58,105 bases of DNA, taken from the NCBI RefSeq assembly GCF_947072475.1, contig NZ_CAMTIA010000017.1, positions 1 through 58,105 on the forward strand, in the 5' to 3' direction. The notes below the pieces were generated by a model, which had not been told where the DNA came from, searched no databases, and saw nothing but the letters and a program-made list of their open reading frames with translations. A program made the translations under genes and the position numbers. Shown in pieces: positions 46,001 through 54,291 of this stretch (within the stretch, counting starts at the first letter, position 1; every line of letters starts with the position of its first letter). Source of the DNA: an uncultured Deefgea sp. GTDB taxonomy: Bacteria > Pseudomonadota > Gammaproteobacteria > Burkholderiales > Chitinibacteraceae.

Positions 46001-47419
46001 TTAGTGGTTTTTATACAGGGCGAGCGCCGCAACGCGTTGCTCGGCATGGTCAACAATCGGTGGAAAATAATCGGTTTGTTCTAAGAAACTCACAAACAAT
46101 GCACCGCGCCGATCATTGGCCGAAAAAGCCCACGGCGAGTGGATCGCCACATCGGGTAGCTCGGCTAATTCGGGCACATAACGACGAATAAATTGCCCTT
46201 CGGCATCAAATTTTTCCGATTGTAAAACGGGATTGAAAATTCGGTTGTAAGGTTGTGCATCGCAGCCGGTGGATGCGGCCCATTGCCAACCGCCGTTATT
46301 ACTCGCTAGATCGTAATCGAGTAAGTGTTCGGCAAAAAACTTCTCACCCCAGCGCCAATCAACCAGTAAATCTTTGACTAAAAAGCTGGCGGTAATCATG
46401 CGCAATCGATTGTGCATATAGCCAGTTTGCGTTAATTGGCGCATTGCAGCGTCGACAATCGGGTAGCCGGTTTCACCCGCGCACCATGCGGCAAATAATT
46501 CTGGATGATTCGGGAACGGCAACTGATCGAGCTCGGGCTTAAATGTATGCTCAACCACATCTGGGCGGTGCCATAAAATTTGCGCATAAAACTCACGCCA
46601 AATGAGTTCAGACAGCCAAGTTTCTGCGCCAATGCCGCCGTGTTCATGCGCAAAACGCACGAGTTCACGCATCGATACCGTACCAAAGCGAATGTGCGCC
46701 GAAAGATAAGAAACGCCTTTAATCGCCGGAAAATCCCGCGCGTCTTTGTAGTCATTAATTCGACGTTTGAAGTCTTCGAATAATTTTTCCCCGCCACTCA
46801 TGCCCAGTGGCACTTTCAGCTGGGTGAGATTGGTTTTGGCAAAACCCAGCTCTTTGAGGCTCGGGAAGTATTGTGGCTTGAGTGGTTTCAGTTGCTTGAT
46901 AACGCGCTGAACAGGGTAGGGGGCAACATCTTGCTCGCGCAGTGTGGCCAGCCAAGTGCGTTTATACGGGGAAAACACACTATACATGCCGCCGCTTTGC
47001 GACAAGATTTGATCTTGTTCAAAAATAACCTGATCTTTATAGGTATTGAACGCTACGCCTTTTTCTTTAAGGCTTGCAGCCACATACCCATCGCGCTCAA
47101 TCGCTTTTGGCTCGTAATCGCGATTGCAATACACGGCGGTGATGCCAAATTGCTCGACTAGCGCCGGGATTTCAGTGAGTGGATCACCGTGGCGCACCAC
47201 CAAATCGGTATTGTATTGGCGCAAGTCGGTTTTAATTTCTTTGAGCGCTTCCCAAATAAACTCCACCCGACGGTCTTGTTTAGGAAGATCTTTTAAGATT
47301 GTCGTATCAAAAACAAAAGCCAAAATCACTTGATCGGCATTTTTTAGCGCTTCATACATCGCGTGATGGTCAAATAAGCGCAAATCGCGGCGCAGCCAAA
47401 CGAGGGCAGTGGTGGTCAT
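46001..47419 (-). CDS. phrB: Deoxyribodipyrimidine photolyase
   Basis: Light-driven repair of cyclobutane pyrimidine dimers with FAD and an antenna cofactor. The 472-residue protein has the N-terminal antenna domain (ALVWLRRDLRLFDHHAM) and the C-terminal FAD domain with WLSELIWREFYAQIL, YMHNRLRMITASFL and SNNGGWQWAASTGCDAQPY, typical of class I CPD photolyase. I chose the ATG at 47419 (AAGGA site). It lies about 250 bp upstream of rsbR on the same strand and could share its transcript, since no clear terminator separates them. A cryptochrome-like signalling role cannot be excluded. Confidence 0.94.
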   Translation of the reverse strand: MTTTALVWLRRDLRLFDHHAMYEALKNADQVILAFVFDTTILKDLPKQDRRVEFIWEALKEIKTDLRQYNTDLVVRHGDPLTEIPALVEQFGITAVYCNRDYEPKAIERDGYVAASLKEKGVAFNTYKDQVIFEQDQILSQSGGMYSVFSPYKRTWLATLREQDVAPYPVQRVIKQLKPLKPQYFPSLKELGFAKTNLTQLKVPLGMSGGEKLFEDFKRRINDYKDARDFPAIKGVSYLSAHIRFGTVSMRELVRFAHEHGGIGAETWLSELIWREFYAQILWHRPDVVEHTFKPELDQLPFPNHPELFAAWCAGETGYPIVDAAMRQLTQTGYMHNRLRMITASFLVKDLLVDWRWGEKFFAEHLLDYDLASNNGGWQWAASTGCDAQPYNRIFNPVLQSEKFDAEGQFIRRYVPELAELPDVAIHSPWAFSANDRRGALFVSFLEQTDYFPPIVDHAEQRVAALALYKNH

Positions 47420-47435
47420 ATTTATTCCTTTTGGT

Positions 47436-47484
47436 GGGTATCTGAATCTAGACATTAATAAAAAACCGCTAGATTCATATACCT
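47436..47484. repeat. GGGTAT-ended 16-bp inverted repeat upstream of phrB
   Basis: GGGTATCTGAATCTAG (47436-47451) pairs with CTAGATTCATATACCT (47469-47484) in 14 of 16 positions around a 17-nt loop. It starts 16 nt upstream of the photolyase start, so it would lie in its leader or promoter. Confidence 0.65.
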
Positions 47485-47582
47485 ATTGAATGCAGTGCGC
47501 GAAGTGCGAATGGCGTTGACTACATTCTGTTGCATTTTTGAATAAGCGCATCTTAACACTCTGCGCCTCGCTTGACTGTCTT

Positions 47583-47606
47583 TGTGTATTAGTTCAACAA
47601 TACACA
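47583..47606 (+). promoter_or_regulatory. Palindromic candidate operator for the GntR/YtrA regulator
   Basis: TGTGTATT-N8-AATACACA is a perfect 8-bp inverted repeat, 24 nt before the regulator's ATG. TTGACT (47572-47577) just upstream is a possible -35 box. Position and symmetry suggest autorepression of the regulator-ABC operon by the product of the first gene. Confidence 0.6.
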
Positions 47607-47630
47607 CATACACCAGCCAGCGGATTGCGC

Positions 47631-48008
47631 ATGTTCATCTTAAACCCCGCTTTACCCACGCCGATTTATCGGCAAATCCAAGATCAAGTGCGCCGCTTGA
47701 TTGCGGGTGGGCAATTGCTGCCGGGCACCGCGCTGCCGTCGGTGCGAGAGCTGGCCGAAATTCACGCCGTTAATCCAATGACGATTTCCAAAGCCTACAG
47801 CCTGCTTGAAGCCGAAGGCTTATTGGCGCGGCAACGTGGTAAACCAATGATCGTCGCTGAGCATCCACCGCCGCACATCTTAGCAAGTCTGCAATTACAC
47901 ACGATTTTACGCGACACCATCACCGCCGCACGCCAATTAGGTTTGAGCGACGCCGAGCTGATTGCCGCCCTTCACGCTGAACTGAATCAGGATCAAGACC
48001 ATGAATGA
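47631..48008 (+). CDS. GntR-family (YtrA subfamily) transcriptional regulator
   Basis: A 125-residue DNA-binding protein: winged helix-turn-helix of GntR type ([56 protein letters not shown]) followed by a short helical dimerisation tail, the layout of the YtrA subfamily. Such regulators usually repress a linked ABC transporter, as here. I chose the ATG at 47631 because the domain begins there. The stop overlaps the next ATG by 8 nt. Confidence 0.92.
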   Translation: MFILNPALPTPIYRQIQDQVRRLIAGGQLLPGTALPSVRELAEIHAVNPMTISKAYSLLEAEGLLARQRGKPMIVAEHPPPHILASLQLHTILRDTITAARQLGLSDAELIAALHAELNQDQDHE

Positions 48009-48897
48009 TCGCAAGCCTGCTGTATTAGAAACCTTAGTCACGGCTAAAGATGTCGCCCTCGGCGTTGTCAATTGTGCGGGGCAAACGCTCAGCATTATGC
48101 CGGGGCAAGTGGTGGGTTTACTGGGTAAAAATGGCGCAGGTAAAACGACTTTGCTTGATGGTTTGCTGGGCTATACGTTTTTGAACGCGGGGGAGGTGAC
48201 CGTGTTTGGCCATAATCCAACTGAATTACCCGCCGATGTTTGTAGCCAAATTGGCTTTGTTGCCCAGCAAGATGATTTGCTGCCGTGGCTCACCGGCAGC
48301 GAAATGCTGGCGGCGACGCGACTGTTTTATCCAAATTGGAATCATCAATTAGTCGATCGTCTGCTTGATCGTTGGTCGGTGCCGGTTTGGCAAAATATCA
48401 GTGAGATGTCAGTTGGCGAGCGGCAAAAATTGGCGCTGGTCGCCGCAATGGCGCACGAACCCAAACTGCTGGTGCTGGATGAGCCTGCCGCCAGTTTAGA
48501 CCCACTGGCGCGCCGCGCTTTGATTGGTGAATTGATCGATATTGTCGCCGATGGCGAGCGATCTATTTTGTTATCCAGCCATATTTTTAGCGACATCGAA
48601 CGCGTTGCTAGCGATGTGTGGTTGCTAGAAAAAGGCCGTATCACGTATCAAGGTGGCTTGGATGAACTAAAAGAATCGGTGGTGCGTTTGCACTTAACGA
48701 GACCCTTGCAAGTGAATGGCAGCTTGGAACTCACTACGAAGCAGGTGATTCGCACCGAGGTGAATACCGGGCGCGAAACATGGATTATTCGCGGCTGGAA
48801 TGAGGCGCTAGCCGCTGAATGTGCTGCTCAAATTACCTCGCCGTACCAAGTTGAAGCGCTGGGGCTGGAAGACGCTTTTGTGGAGATTTCGCAATGA
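48001..48897 (+). CDS. ABC transporter ATP-binding protein (YtrB-like)
   Basis: A 298-residue ATPase of exporter type: Walker A GLLGKNGAGKTTLLDG, Q loop VAQQDDLLPW, signature MSVGERQKLALVAAM in place of LSGGQ, Walker B LLVLDEPAASLDP and switch His in LLSSHIFSDIERVA. A C-terminal extension of about 75 residues follows. It overlaps the regulator gene by 8 nt and the permease gene by 4 nt, so the three form a tight operon. Substrate is unknown; YtrA-linked transporters often respond to envelope-active compounds. Confidence 0.92.
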   Translation: MNDRKPAVLETLVTAKDVALGVVNCAGQTLSIMPGQVVGLLGKNGAGKTTLLDGLLGYTFLNAGEVTVFGHNPTELPADVCSQIGFVAQQDDLLPWLTGSEMLAATRLFYPNWNHQLVDRLLDRWSVPVWQNISEMSVGERQKLALVAAMAHEPKLLVLDEPAASLDPLARRALIGELIDIVADGERSILLSSHIFSDIERVASDVWLLEKGRITYQGGLDELKESVVRLHLTRPLQVNGSLELTTKQVIRTEVNTGRETWIIRGWNEALAAECAAQITSPYQVEALGLEDAFVEISQ

Positions 48898-50261
48898 GCT
48901 TGGCCTATCAAATCTTTGCCACGTGGCGCGATCCAGCGGTGAAAGCGCAGCGGGATTGGCTGTTTTTGCAGTTTTGGGGGCGGACATCGAATCAGCGTAT
49001 GTGGTGGTTTTTGGGCTTTATGATGCTGCTGTGTTTCTTGTGGCTTTTGCCAAATGAACACTCAAAGATGTTTTATATGCCCTTATGCTTTCTATCCTAT
49101 TTTCATGCAACGAATGCAGTTGAAGTCATCGCGGCGCTAAAGAAATGGCGCTTACGTTCTGTTCAATTGCAAAATGTGATGGTTCAGGCTTTATTGCTGT
49201 ATTGGCTTGTGTGGAGTTTGTTGGGATTGATGATTGGGTATCGCATGGAAAATGCAACTCTGCTGGTTTTGCTGAGTCTTGTGCAGTTGAATGTTTTATT
49301 GATGAGCTATTCAGTACCACAAGCACTGGATAATAAAGCACTTAACCTGCTGAATGCACCAATGCTGCAGGGGCAGGGAATTTGGGCTGTATTGATCCCG
49401 ACATTTGCGCTGATATTTTTTCCCCAGCACGAAGCCTTAATTAGCAATATTCTACTTGCAGCCACATTTAGCTTGTTGTTAGCGCTAACTTGGCAGTTGA
49501 GGCGGTTCGGGCGCGCAAGGCAGCTAGAAAATATCAAACATGCAGAACGTCATACCAATGAAGTGCCTCAGCAGAGCAAGCATCCGCTGCGGTTGCGGTT
49601 GCGGCTGGAAATGAATATGGGCGGCGCTTTGGATAATAAAGGCCTGCGAAAAATTTTGGTTTCACTGCTTCTTGTCCCGTACGCATTCATTTTGATGTAT
49701 CAACACCTACTGCCTGCATCATTCGCGACAGGCCAATGGGGCGCTGGGGCATTTTTTGCAATACTCACTCCTGGATTTCTAGGGTTGTTTAATGGTCGAC
49801 AGCAGTGGTCTGGCGCTTGGTTGGTTCGCAGTCATAGTCGGGCGCAGTTATGGTGGCAAGATGAGCTATTATTTTTAGGCGCATTATTCATCACTGCTGT
49901 GCTCAATTGTGCCTTGTTACTGCTGCTGCAAATTGATAGTGCAGGCAATGTATTGAATGCTGCACTGTTGTTTGTGTTTGGTGCGGCTAGTTTACGGTAT
50001 CTTATTTTTAGTGTGCCGTGGATGTCGATGTGGAGCTTGACTGCCGATGGCCGTACAACTCAAGAAGGGTCTTTAACGAGCTTTTTCTGTTTGGGCTTTT
50101 TATGGTACTGGCTCACCGTGATCTGGGGTTCTGGCGTGCAAAGTAACATCTCTGTGATGATTATAGCGTTTGGGCTGGTCGCGCCGATTTTGGCTTATGT
50201 TTCCTTGCGCAAAGCGCTGAAAATCGATCTAGGTGCAATTCGACGAGTTAAACGAAGTTGA
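48894..50261 (+). CDS. ABC transporter permease protein
   Basis: A 455-residue inner-membrane protein with roughly ten hydrophobic segments in two groups, separated by a charged cytoplasmic stretch near residues 205-245 (QLENIKHAERHTNEVPQQ). No family motif is obvious to me, but its position and ATGA overlap with the ATPase gene mark it as the membrane half of that transporter. A terminator follows. Confidence 0.85.
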   Translation: MSLAYQIFATWRDPAVKAQRDWLFLQFWGRTSNQRMWWFLGFMMLLCFLWLLPNEHSKMFYMPLCFLSYFHATNAVEVIAALKKWRLRSVQLQNVMVQALLLYWLVWSLLGLMIGYRMENATLLVLLSLVQLNVLLMSYSVPQALDNKALNLLNAPMLQGQGIWAVLIPTFALIFFPQHEALISNILLAATFSLLLALTWQLRRFGRARQLENIKHAERHTNEVPQQSKHPLRLRLRLEMNMGGALDNKGLRKILVSLLLVPYAFILMYQHLLPASFATGQWGAGAFFAILTPGFLGLFNGRQQWSGAWLVRSHSRAQLWWQDELLFLGALFITAVLNCALLLLLQIDSAGNVLNAALLFVFGAASLRYLIFSVPWMSMWSLTADGRTTQEGSLTSFFCLGFLWYWLTVIWGSGVQSNISVMIIAFGLVAPILAYVSLRKALKIDLGAIRRVKRS

Positions 50262-50295
50262 TTTATGTGGGTATTGCTGTGTCGTCAATTATAAT

Positions 50296-50336
50296 AAAGG
50301 CCTAGGGCTAAATACCTTAAGGCCTTTTTCTTTTTG
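50296..50336 (+). terminator. Intrinsic terminator after the GntR-ABC operon
   Basis: AAAGGCCT (50296-50303) pairs with AGGCCTTT (50320-50327), with a partly paired interior, followed by TTCTTTTTG. Confidence 0.78.
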
Positions 50337-50403
50337 AGCTGAGCAACTGCAGAGTCATCGCTTAGTCGCAGCGACTTTGCAAAAGCTATGCGATAATTGG
50401 GTT

Positions 50404-50976
50404 ATGGAAAACGCCAACACAATGAATCTTTCTCGACACTTCCTGATCGCGATGCCGAATCTGGTCGATCCTATTTTCGCTAAATCACTCACTTATGTGT
50501 GTGAACACAATGAAAAAGGTGCGATGGGGGTGATTATGAACCGTCCGCTTGGCATGACGCTGACGACCTTATTTGAACAAATCGATCTGGAAATGCATCG
50601 TCCAGATGTGGCTGAATTGCCGGTGCATTTCGGCGGCCCAGTGCAGACCGATCGTGGCTTTGTGTTGCATACCCCATTGGGCGATTGGCAATCTTCTTTA
50701 ATTATTTCACCCGAAATCGGTTTAACCACCTCCAAAGATATTTTATTGGCGGTTAGCGAAGGCAAGGGGCCAGAAAAACTATTTGTTTCTTTGGGCTTTG
50801 CCGGTTGGGAAGCGGGCCAGCTAGAAAAAGAAATCTTTGAGAATTCTTGGCTGACGGTGCCGGTTGAAACGATGCAACAACTGTTTGATATCCCTTCTGA
50901 AGAACGCTATGCCGCTGCGCTGGCTTTATTGGGGGTGGATGTAGCAATGTTGTCCAAAGAGGTTGGTCACGCATGA
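50404..50976 (+). CDS. YqgE/AlgH family protein
   Basis: A 190-residue conserved protein of uncertain function (DUF179): FLIAMPNLVDPIFAKSLTY, GAMGVIMNRPLG, VHFGGPVQTDRGFVLH and FVSLGFAGWEAGQLEKE are typical. The start is unsure: ATG at 50404 or 50422, neither with a strong ribosome site. Its stop overlaps the ruvX start by 4 nt, a pairing seen in many proteobacteria. Confidence 0.93.
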   Translation: MENANTMNLSRHFLIAMPNLVDPIFAKSLTYVCEHNEKGAMGVIMNRPLGMTLTTLFEQIDLEMHRPDVAELPVHFGGPVQTDRGFVLHTPLGDWQSSLIISPEIGLTTSKDILLAVSEGKGPEKLFVSLGFAGWEAGQLEKEIFENSWLTVPVETMQQLFDIPSEERYAAALALLGVDVAMLSKEVGHA

Positions 50977-51389
50977 GTACGATTTTAGCTTTTGATTTTG
51001 GTGAAGTGCGAATCGGCGTGGCCACAGGCTCAACCGAAATCGGGATTGCAACGCCCGTTGAAACCATTGCTTTTGCCGACAACGATAAAAAATTTGCTCG
51101 TATCGAGGCGCTGATTAAAGCATGGCAACCGGCGCTGTTGGTGGTGGGGTTGCCGTGTTATCTCGACGGCACCGAGCATGATATGTCGCGCCTTGCGAGA
51201 AAATTTGCCAATCGCCTAAATGGGCGATTTTCTTTGCCGGTGCATTTGGTCGATGAGCGCTTAAGTAGTGCTGCGGCCAGCTCGGCCTTAAATGAGACGG
51301 GTTTAAAAGGTCGCAAACAAAAAACTGCGTTGGATCAAGTGGCGGCGATGCAAATTCTGCAAACTTACTTTGATACACCGCCCGTCTAA
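50973..51389 (+). CDS. ruvX: YqgF/RuvX family nuclease
   Basis: A 138-residue RNase H-fold protein, described as a Holliday-junction resolvase homologue with a role in pre-16S rRNA 5'-end processing. Motifs with catalytic acids: LAFDFGEVRIGVATG, VVGLPCYLDGTEH, VHLVDERLSSAAA and TALDQVAAMQILQTYFD. It overlaps yqgE by 4 nt. A repeat and then pyrB follow. Confidence 0.94.
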   Translation: MSTILAFDFGEVRIGVATGSTEIGIATPVETIAFADNDKKFARIEALIKAWQPALLVVGLPCYLDGTEHDMSRLARKFANRLNGRFSLPVHLVDERLSSAAASSALNETGLKGRKQKTALDQVAAMQILQTYFDTPPV

Positions 51390-51409
51390 AGACGCTAGGA
51401 AAAATACTT

Positions 51410-51493
51410 ACCACAGAGGCACGCAGACACTGAGTAAGCGAAAACAGGGTAGTGGCAATTACGCCGTTCTCTGCGCCTTTGTGTCTCTGTGGT
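51410..51493. repeat. Palindromic intergenic repeat upstream of pyrB
   Basis: ACCACAGAGGCAC (51410-51422) and GTGTCTCTGTGGT (51481-51493) pair in 12 of 13 positions; the interior also contains CGCAGACACTGAG and CTCTGCGCC. The same CGCAGAG vocabulary recurs in the repeat after pyrB. It lies just before the pyrB ribosome site and supplies the spurious N-terminal extension of that ORF. Confidence 0.7.
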
Positions 51494-51526
51494 GGCTTTA
51501 AAACGAATTTACTCCGCGAGGAAGCT

Positions 51527-52489
51527 ATGTATAACCCGCAACTGAATGCCCAAGGTGAGTTGATTCATTTACTCACCACCGAAGGGCTGCCGCGTCGTGT
51601 TTTGACGCAGATTTTGGATAAAGCCGCCGAGTTTGTCTCGGGCGGTGAGTTGGTGAATCAAAAATTCGCCGATTTGGCTGGCACTTCGGTGTTTAACTTA
51701 TTTTTTGAAAACTCAACGCGCACGCGTACGACGTTTGAAATCGCCGCTAAACGGTTGTCGGCCGATGTATCGAGCTTGAATATTCAAGCTTCCAGTACCG
51801 CCAAAGGCGAAACGCTGCTCGATACCATTCACAATATTGAAGCAATGGGCGCGAACTTGTTCGTCGTTCGGCATTCGGATTCGGGCGCCGCGCATTTGAT
51901 TGCCAAACACGTAAAGCCGGGCGTGGCCGTGGTGAATGCCGGTGACGGTCGCCACGCGCATCCAACGCAAGCGATGCTCGATATGTTCACCATTCGCCAT
52001 TACAAAGGCGACTTTACCAATTTGCGCGTGGCGATTGTGGGCGATGTATTGCATAGCCGTGTGGCGCGCTCGCAAATTCACGCGCTGTCGACCTTGGGTT
52101 GCCCAGATATTCGCGTCATCGCGCCGAAAACCTTGCTGCCAACCGGCATCGAGCAGCTTGGCGTGCATGTGTATCACGATATGGAAGAAGGTCTGAAAGA
52201 CGTTGATGTGGTGGCGATGCTGCGTTTGCAAAATGAACGCATGGCTGGGGCGTATCTGCCGTCAACGCAGGAATTCTTTAAGGTCTACGGCCTTACCCAA
52301 GAAAAATTGGCGTTTGCTAAGCCCGATGCCATTGTGCTGCATCCGGGGCCAATGAATCGCGGCGTTGAGATTGATTCGGCAGTGGCCGATGGTGATCAAG
52401 CGGTGATCTTGCCGCAAGTGACATTCGGTATCGCGGTACGCATGGCGGTGCTAAGCATCGTGGCGGCCAATCAACGTGAATTGATTTAG
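51527..52489 (+). CDS. pyrB: Aspartate carbamoyltransferase catalytic subunit
   Basis: Joins carbamoyl phosphate and aspartate in pyrimidine synthesis. The 320-residue protein has the carbamoyl-phosphate loop [42 protein letters not shown]-type region ([18 protein letters not shown]) and [14 protein letters not shown] chose the ATG at 51527 with a GAGGAAG ribosome site; the longer ORF start lies in the repeat. No pyrI follows; instead the pseudo-dihydroorotase pyrC' is next, as in the class A ATCase of Pseudomonas, where the two form one complex. Confidence 0.96.
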   Translation: MYNPQLNAQGELIHLLTTEGLPRRVLTQILDKAAEFVSGGELVNQKFADLAGTSVFNLFFENSTRTRTTFEIAAKRLSADVSSLNIQASSTAKGETLLDTIHNIEAMGANLFVVRHSDSGAAHLIAKHVKPGVAVVNAGDGRHAHPTQAMLDMFTIRHYKGDFTNLRVAIVGDVLHSRVARSQIHALSTLGCPDIRVIAPKTLLPTGIEQLGVHVYHDMEEGLKDVDVVAMLRLQNERMAGAYLPSTQEFFKVYGLTQEKLAFAKPDAIVLHPGPMNRGVEIDSAVADGDQAVILPQVTFGIAVRMAVLSIVAANQRELI

Positions 52490-52497
52490 AAAAATCT

Positions 52498-52619
52498 AAC
52501 GCAGAGACGCAGAGGCGCAGAGAAAGACAAAACCTAGAATATTTCAATCAGTATTAGGTTTGCTTGAGAACCTACGAGAATTGACTTGTTTTACCTCTGC
52601 GCCTCTGCGCCTCTGCGTT
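52498..52619. repeat. 25-bp inverted repeat between pyrB and pyrC'
   Basis: Arms at 52498-52522 and 52595-52619 pair in 24 of 25 positions and consist of tandem CGCAGAG(A/G) units. A second, weaker pairing (AAACCTA / TAGGTTT) lies in the loop. It sits in the presumed pyrBC' transcript and ends 18 nt before the pyrC' start. Confidence 0.85.
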
Positions 52620-52637
52620 GAAAAAATGGGTTAAAAA

Positions 52638-53909
52638 ATGAAAAATATTCTGATTAAAAATGGTTGCTTGGTCGATCCGATTGCTGGTACGGAGCAAGTG
52701 GCTGATTTGTATTTAGCCAATGGCAAAATCGCCGCCGTGGATGCTGCCCCAGCTGGGTTTGTGGTTGATCAAACCATCGATGCGACCGGATTGATTGTTG
52801 CGCCGGGCTTGGTCGATTTAGCCGCGCGTTTGCGTGAACCCGGCTTTGAGTACAAAGCAACGCTCAAATCGGAAATGGCCGCTGCCGTAGCTGGCGGCGT
52901 AACCAGCGTGGTGTGTCCACCCGACACGGATCCAGTGCTCGATGAATCAGGCTTGGTGATGAATTTACGCCAACGCGCTAAAAGTCTTGATTTAGCGCGC
53001 TTATATCCGGTTGGTGCGTTGACAGTGGGCCTCAAGGGTAAAGAAATTACCGAAATGGCGATGCTGAAAGAAGCCGGTTGCGTGGCTTTTTCGCAAGGCG
53101 ATGTGCCGATTGCCGACTTGCAAGTGCTGTACCGCGCAATGCAGTACGCGGCCAATTTTGGCTATGAGCTGCGCCTGCGCCCTGAAGAAGCATCGTTGGT
53201 GAACGATGGTGTGGCGCACGATGGTCCGTATGCCTCTCGTCTGGGCTTAACCGGCATTCCGGTGATTGCCGAAACCATCGCCGTTGCCCAAATCGTGCAA
53301 TTGATGCGCGCCACCGGTTGCCGCGTGCATTTAGCGCGGATGTCGAGCGCCGCTGGTCTGGATTTGGTTCGCGCCGCTAAGGCGGAAGGCCTGCCATTGA
53401 CGTGTGACGTGAGCATCAACCATATTCATTTGGCTGATATTGATATTGGTTTCTTTGATAGCCAATACCGTTTTGATCCGCCACTGCGGGCGGTGTCTGA
53501 TCGCGATGCGATTGTGAAAGCGCTGAACGACGGCACGATTGATGCCATATGCTCGGATCATTCGCCAGTCGATGATGACGGTAAATTACTGCCGTTTGCG
53601 CAAGCTGAGCGTGGCGCAACAGGTTTGGAATTATTGCTGCCGTTAACGCTTAAATGGGCTAGCAGCCAGCATATTAGTTTGCCGCAAGCACTGGCAAAAA
53701 TCTCTTCCATGCCAGCCAAAATGCTTGGGTTTGAAGCGGGTTTAGCCGTTGGTAATCGCGCTGACTTGGTGGTGTTTGACGCCAACGCACATTGGCAAGT
53801 GATTCCTGAACGCCTAAAAAGCCAAGGTAAAAACACGCCATTTATTGGGCATGAAATGCTGGGTAAAGTGAAATTCACGCTGGTGAAAGGCAAAGTGGTT
53901 TTTGCTTAA
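52638..53909 (+). CDS. pyrC': Dihydroorotase-like protein lacking the zinc HxH motif (PyrC')
   Basis: A 423-residue amidohydrolase-fold protein of the type I dihydroorotase group. The region that should read DxHxHLREPG instead reads DLAARLREPGFE, so both zinc-binding histidines are missing, and the protein is predicted to be inactive as a dihydroorotase. Known pyrC' products in Pseudomonas are needed for assembly of the aspartate carbamoyltransferase complex; the location after pyrB fits that role. DVSINHIHLADIDIGF and CSDHSPVDDDGK remain recognisable. An active dihydroorotase must be encoded elsewhere. Confidence 0.93.
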   Translation: MKNILIKNGCLVDPIAGTEQVADLYLANGKIAAVDAAPAGFVVDQTIDATGLIVAPGLVDLAARLREPGFEYKATLKSEMAAAVAGGVTSVVCPPDTDPVLDESGLVMNLRQRAKSLDLARLYPVGALTVGLKGKEITEMAMLKEAGCVAFSQGDVPIADLQVLYRAMQYAANFGYELRLRPEEASLVNDGVAHDGPYASRLGLTGIPVIAETIAVAQIVQLMRATGCRVHLARMSSAAGLDLVRAAKAEGLPLTCDVSINHIHLADIDIGFFDSQYRFDPPLRAVSDRDAIVKALNDGTIDAICSDHSPVDDDGKLLPFAQAERGATGLELLLPLTLKWASSQHISLPQALAKISSMPAKMLGFEAGLAVGNRADLVVFDANAHWQVIPERLKSQGKNTPFIGHEMLGKVKFTLVKGKVVFA

Positions 53910-53973
53910 TGGCTGTGTATATTGCTATAGACTATGTATTAATTGGTTTGTAGCGATATACGCTAATATACAA

Positions 53974-54247
53974 GGTAATGTTCAGATTAGGTGTTGATGG
54001 TTTTAAGTGCCTACGGCACGGCTGTTTACAGTCGCAGTCAGTGGCGGCCCCCTCTTTCTTTGACTCGCCAAAGAAAGAGGGGGAAAGAAAGGCGACCCGA
54101 GCGCGCCCAGCTCCGCTGTGCCCTCGATCGTCGTGAGCCAAACGATATAGCTGTTTGTCTCTCTCCTCACTCGGTGCGCTTAGACGGGTTTTTAAGCCCC
54201 AGCTCGACAAGCGCGGCACAGCATCAACACCAAATCTGAACATTGCC
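53974..54247. repeat. 274-bp element with 26-bp terminal inverted repeats and an internal 15-bp hairpin
   Basis: The ends GGTAATGTTCAGATTAGGTG (53974 onward) and the reverse complement ending at 54247 match in 24 of 26 positions. Inside, 54048-54062 and 54069-54083 form a perfect 15-bp hairpin (CCCCCTCTTTCTTTG / CAAAGAAAGAGGGGG, 6-nt loop). There is no transposase, so it looks like a non-autonomous repeat or MITE-like insertion. Together with 53910-53973, which has only an imperfect TGTATATT repeat, it fills the 382-bp gap between pyrC' and mltA. ORFs inside it look spurious. Confidence 0.75.
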
Positions 54248-54253
54248 ATATAT

Positions 54254-54281
54254 AAAAGGGCTGCGTTGAGCAGCCCTTTTT
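54254..54281 (-). terminator. Intrinsic terminator after mltA
   Basis: AAAAGGGCTGC (54254-54264) pairs with GCAGCCCTTTT (54270-54280) around a 5-nt loop. In the minus direction it runs into TTTTATATA; on the plus strand a short T run also follows, so it may act both ways. Confidence 0.85.
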
Positions 54282-54291
54282 GCTGTCTTAA

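Noticed and set aside
45892-46191. 99-codon plus-strand ORF between rsbR and phrB
   Set aside because: Mostly antisense to the 3' end of the photolyase gene, with no recognisable domain or ribosome site.
51452-51526. 25-residue N-terminal extension of PyrB
   Set aside because: It is translated from the palindromic repeat; the ATG at 51527 has a GAGGAAG site and matches the usual PyrB start.
53991-54239. ORFs on both strands inside the 274-bp element
   Set aside because: They follow the inverted repeats and hairpin, are rich in Arg/Ser/Pro as translated repeats often are, and have no ribosome site.
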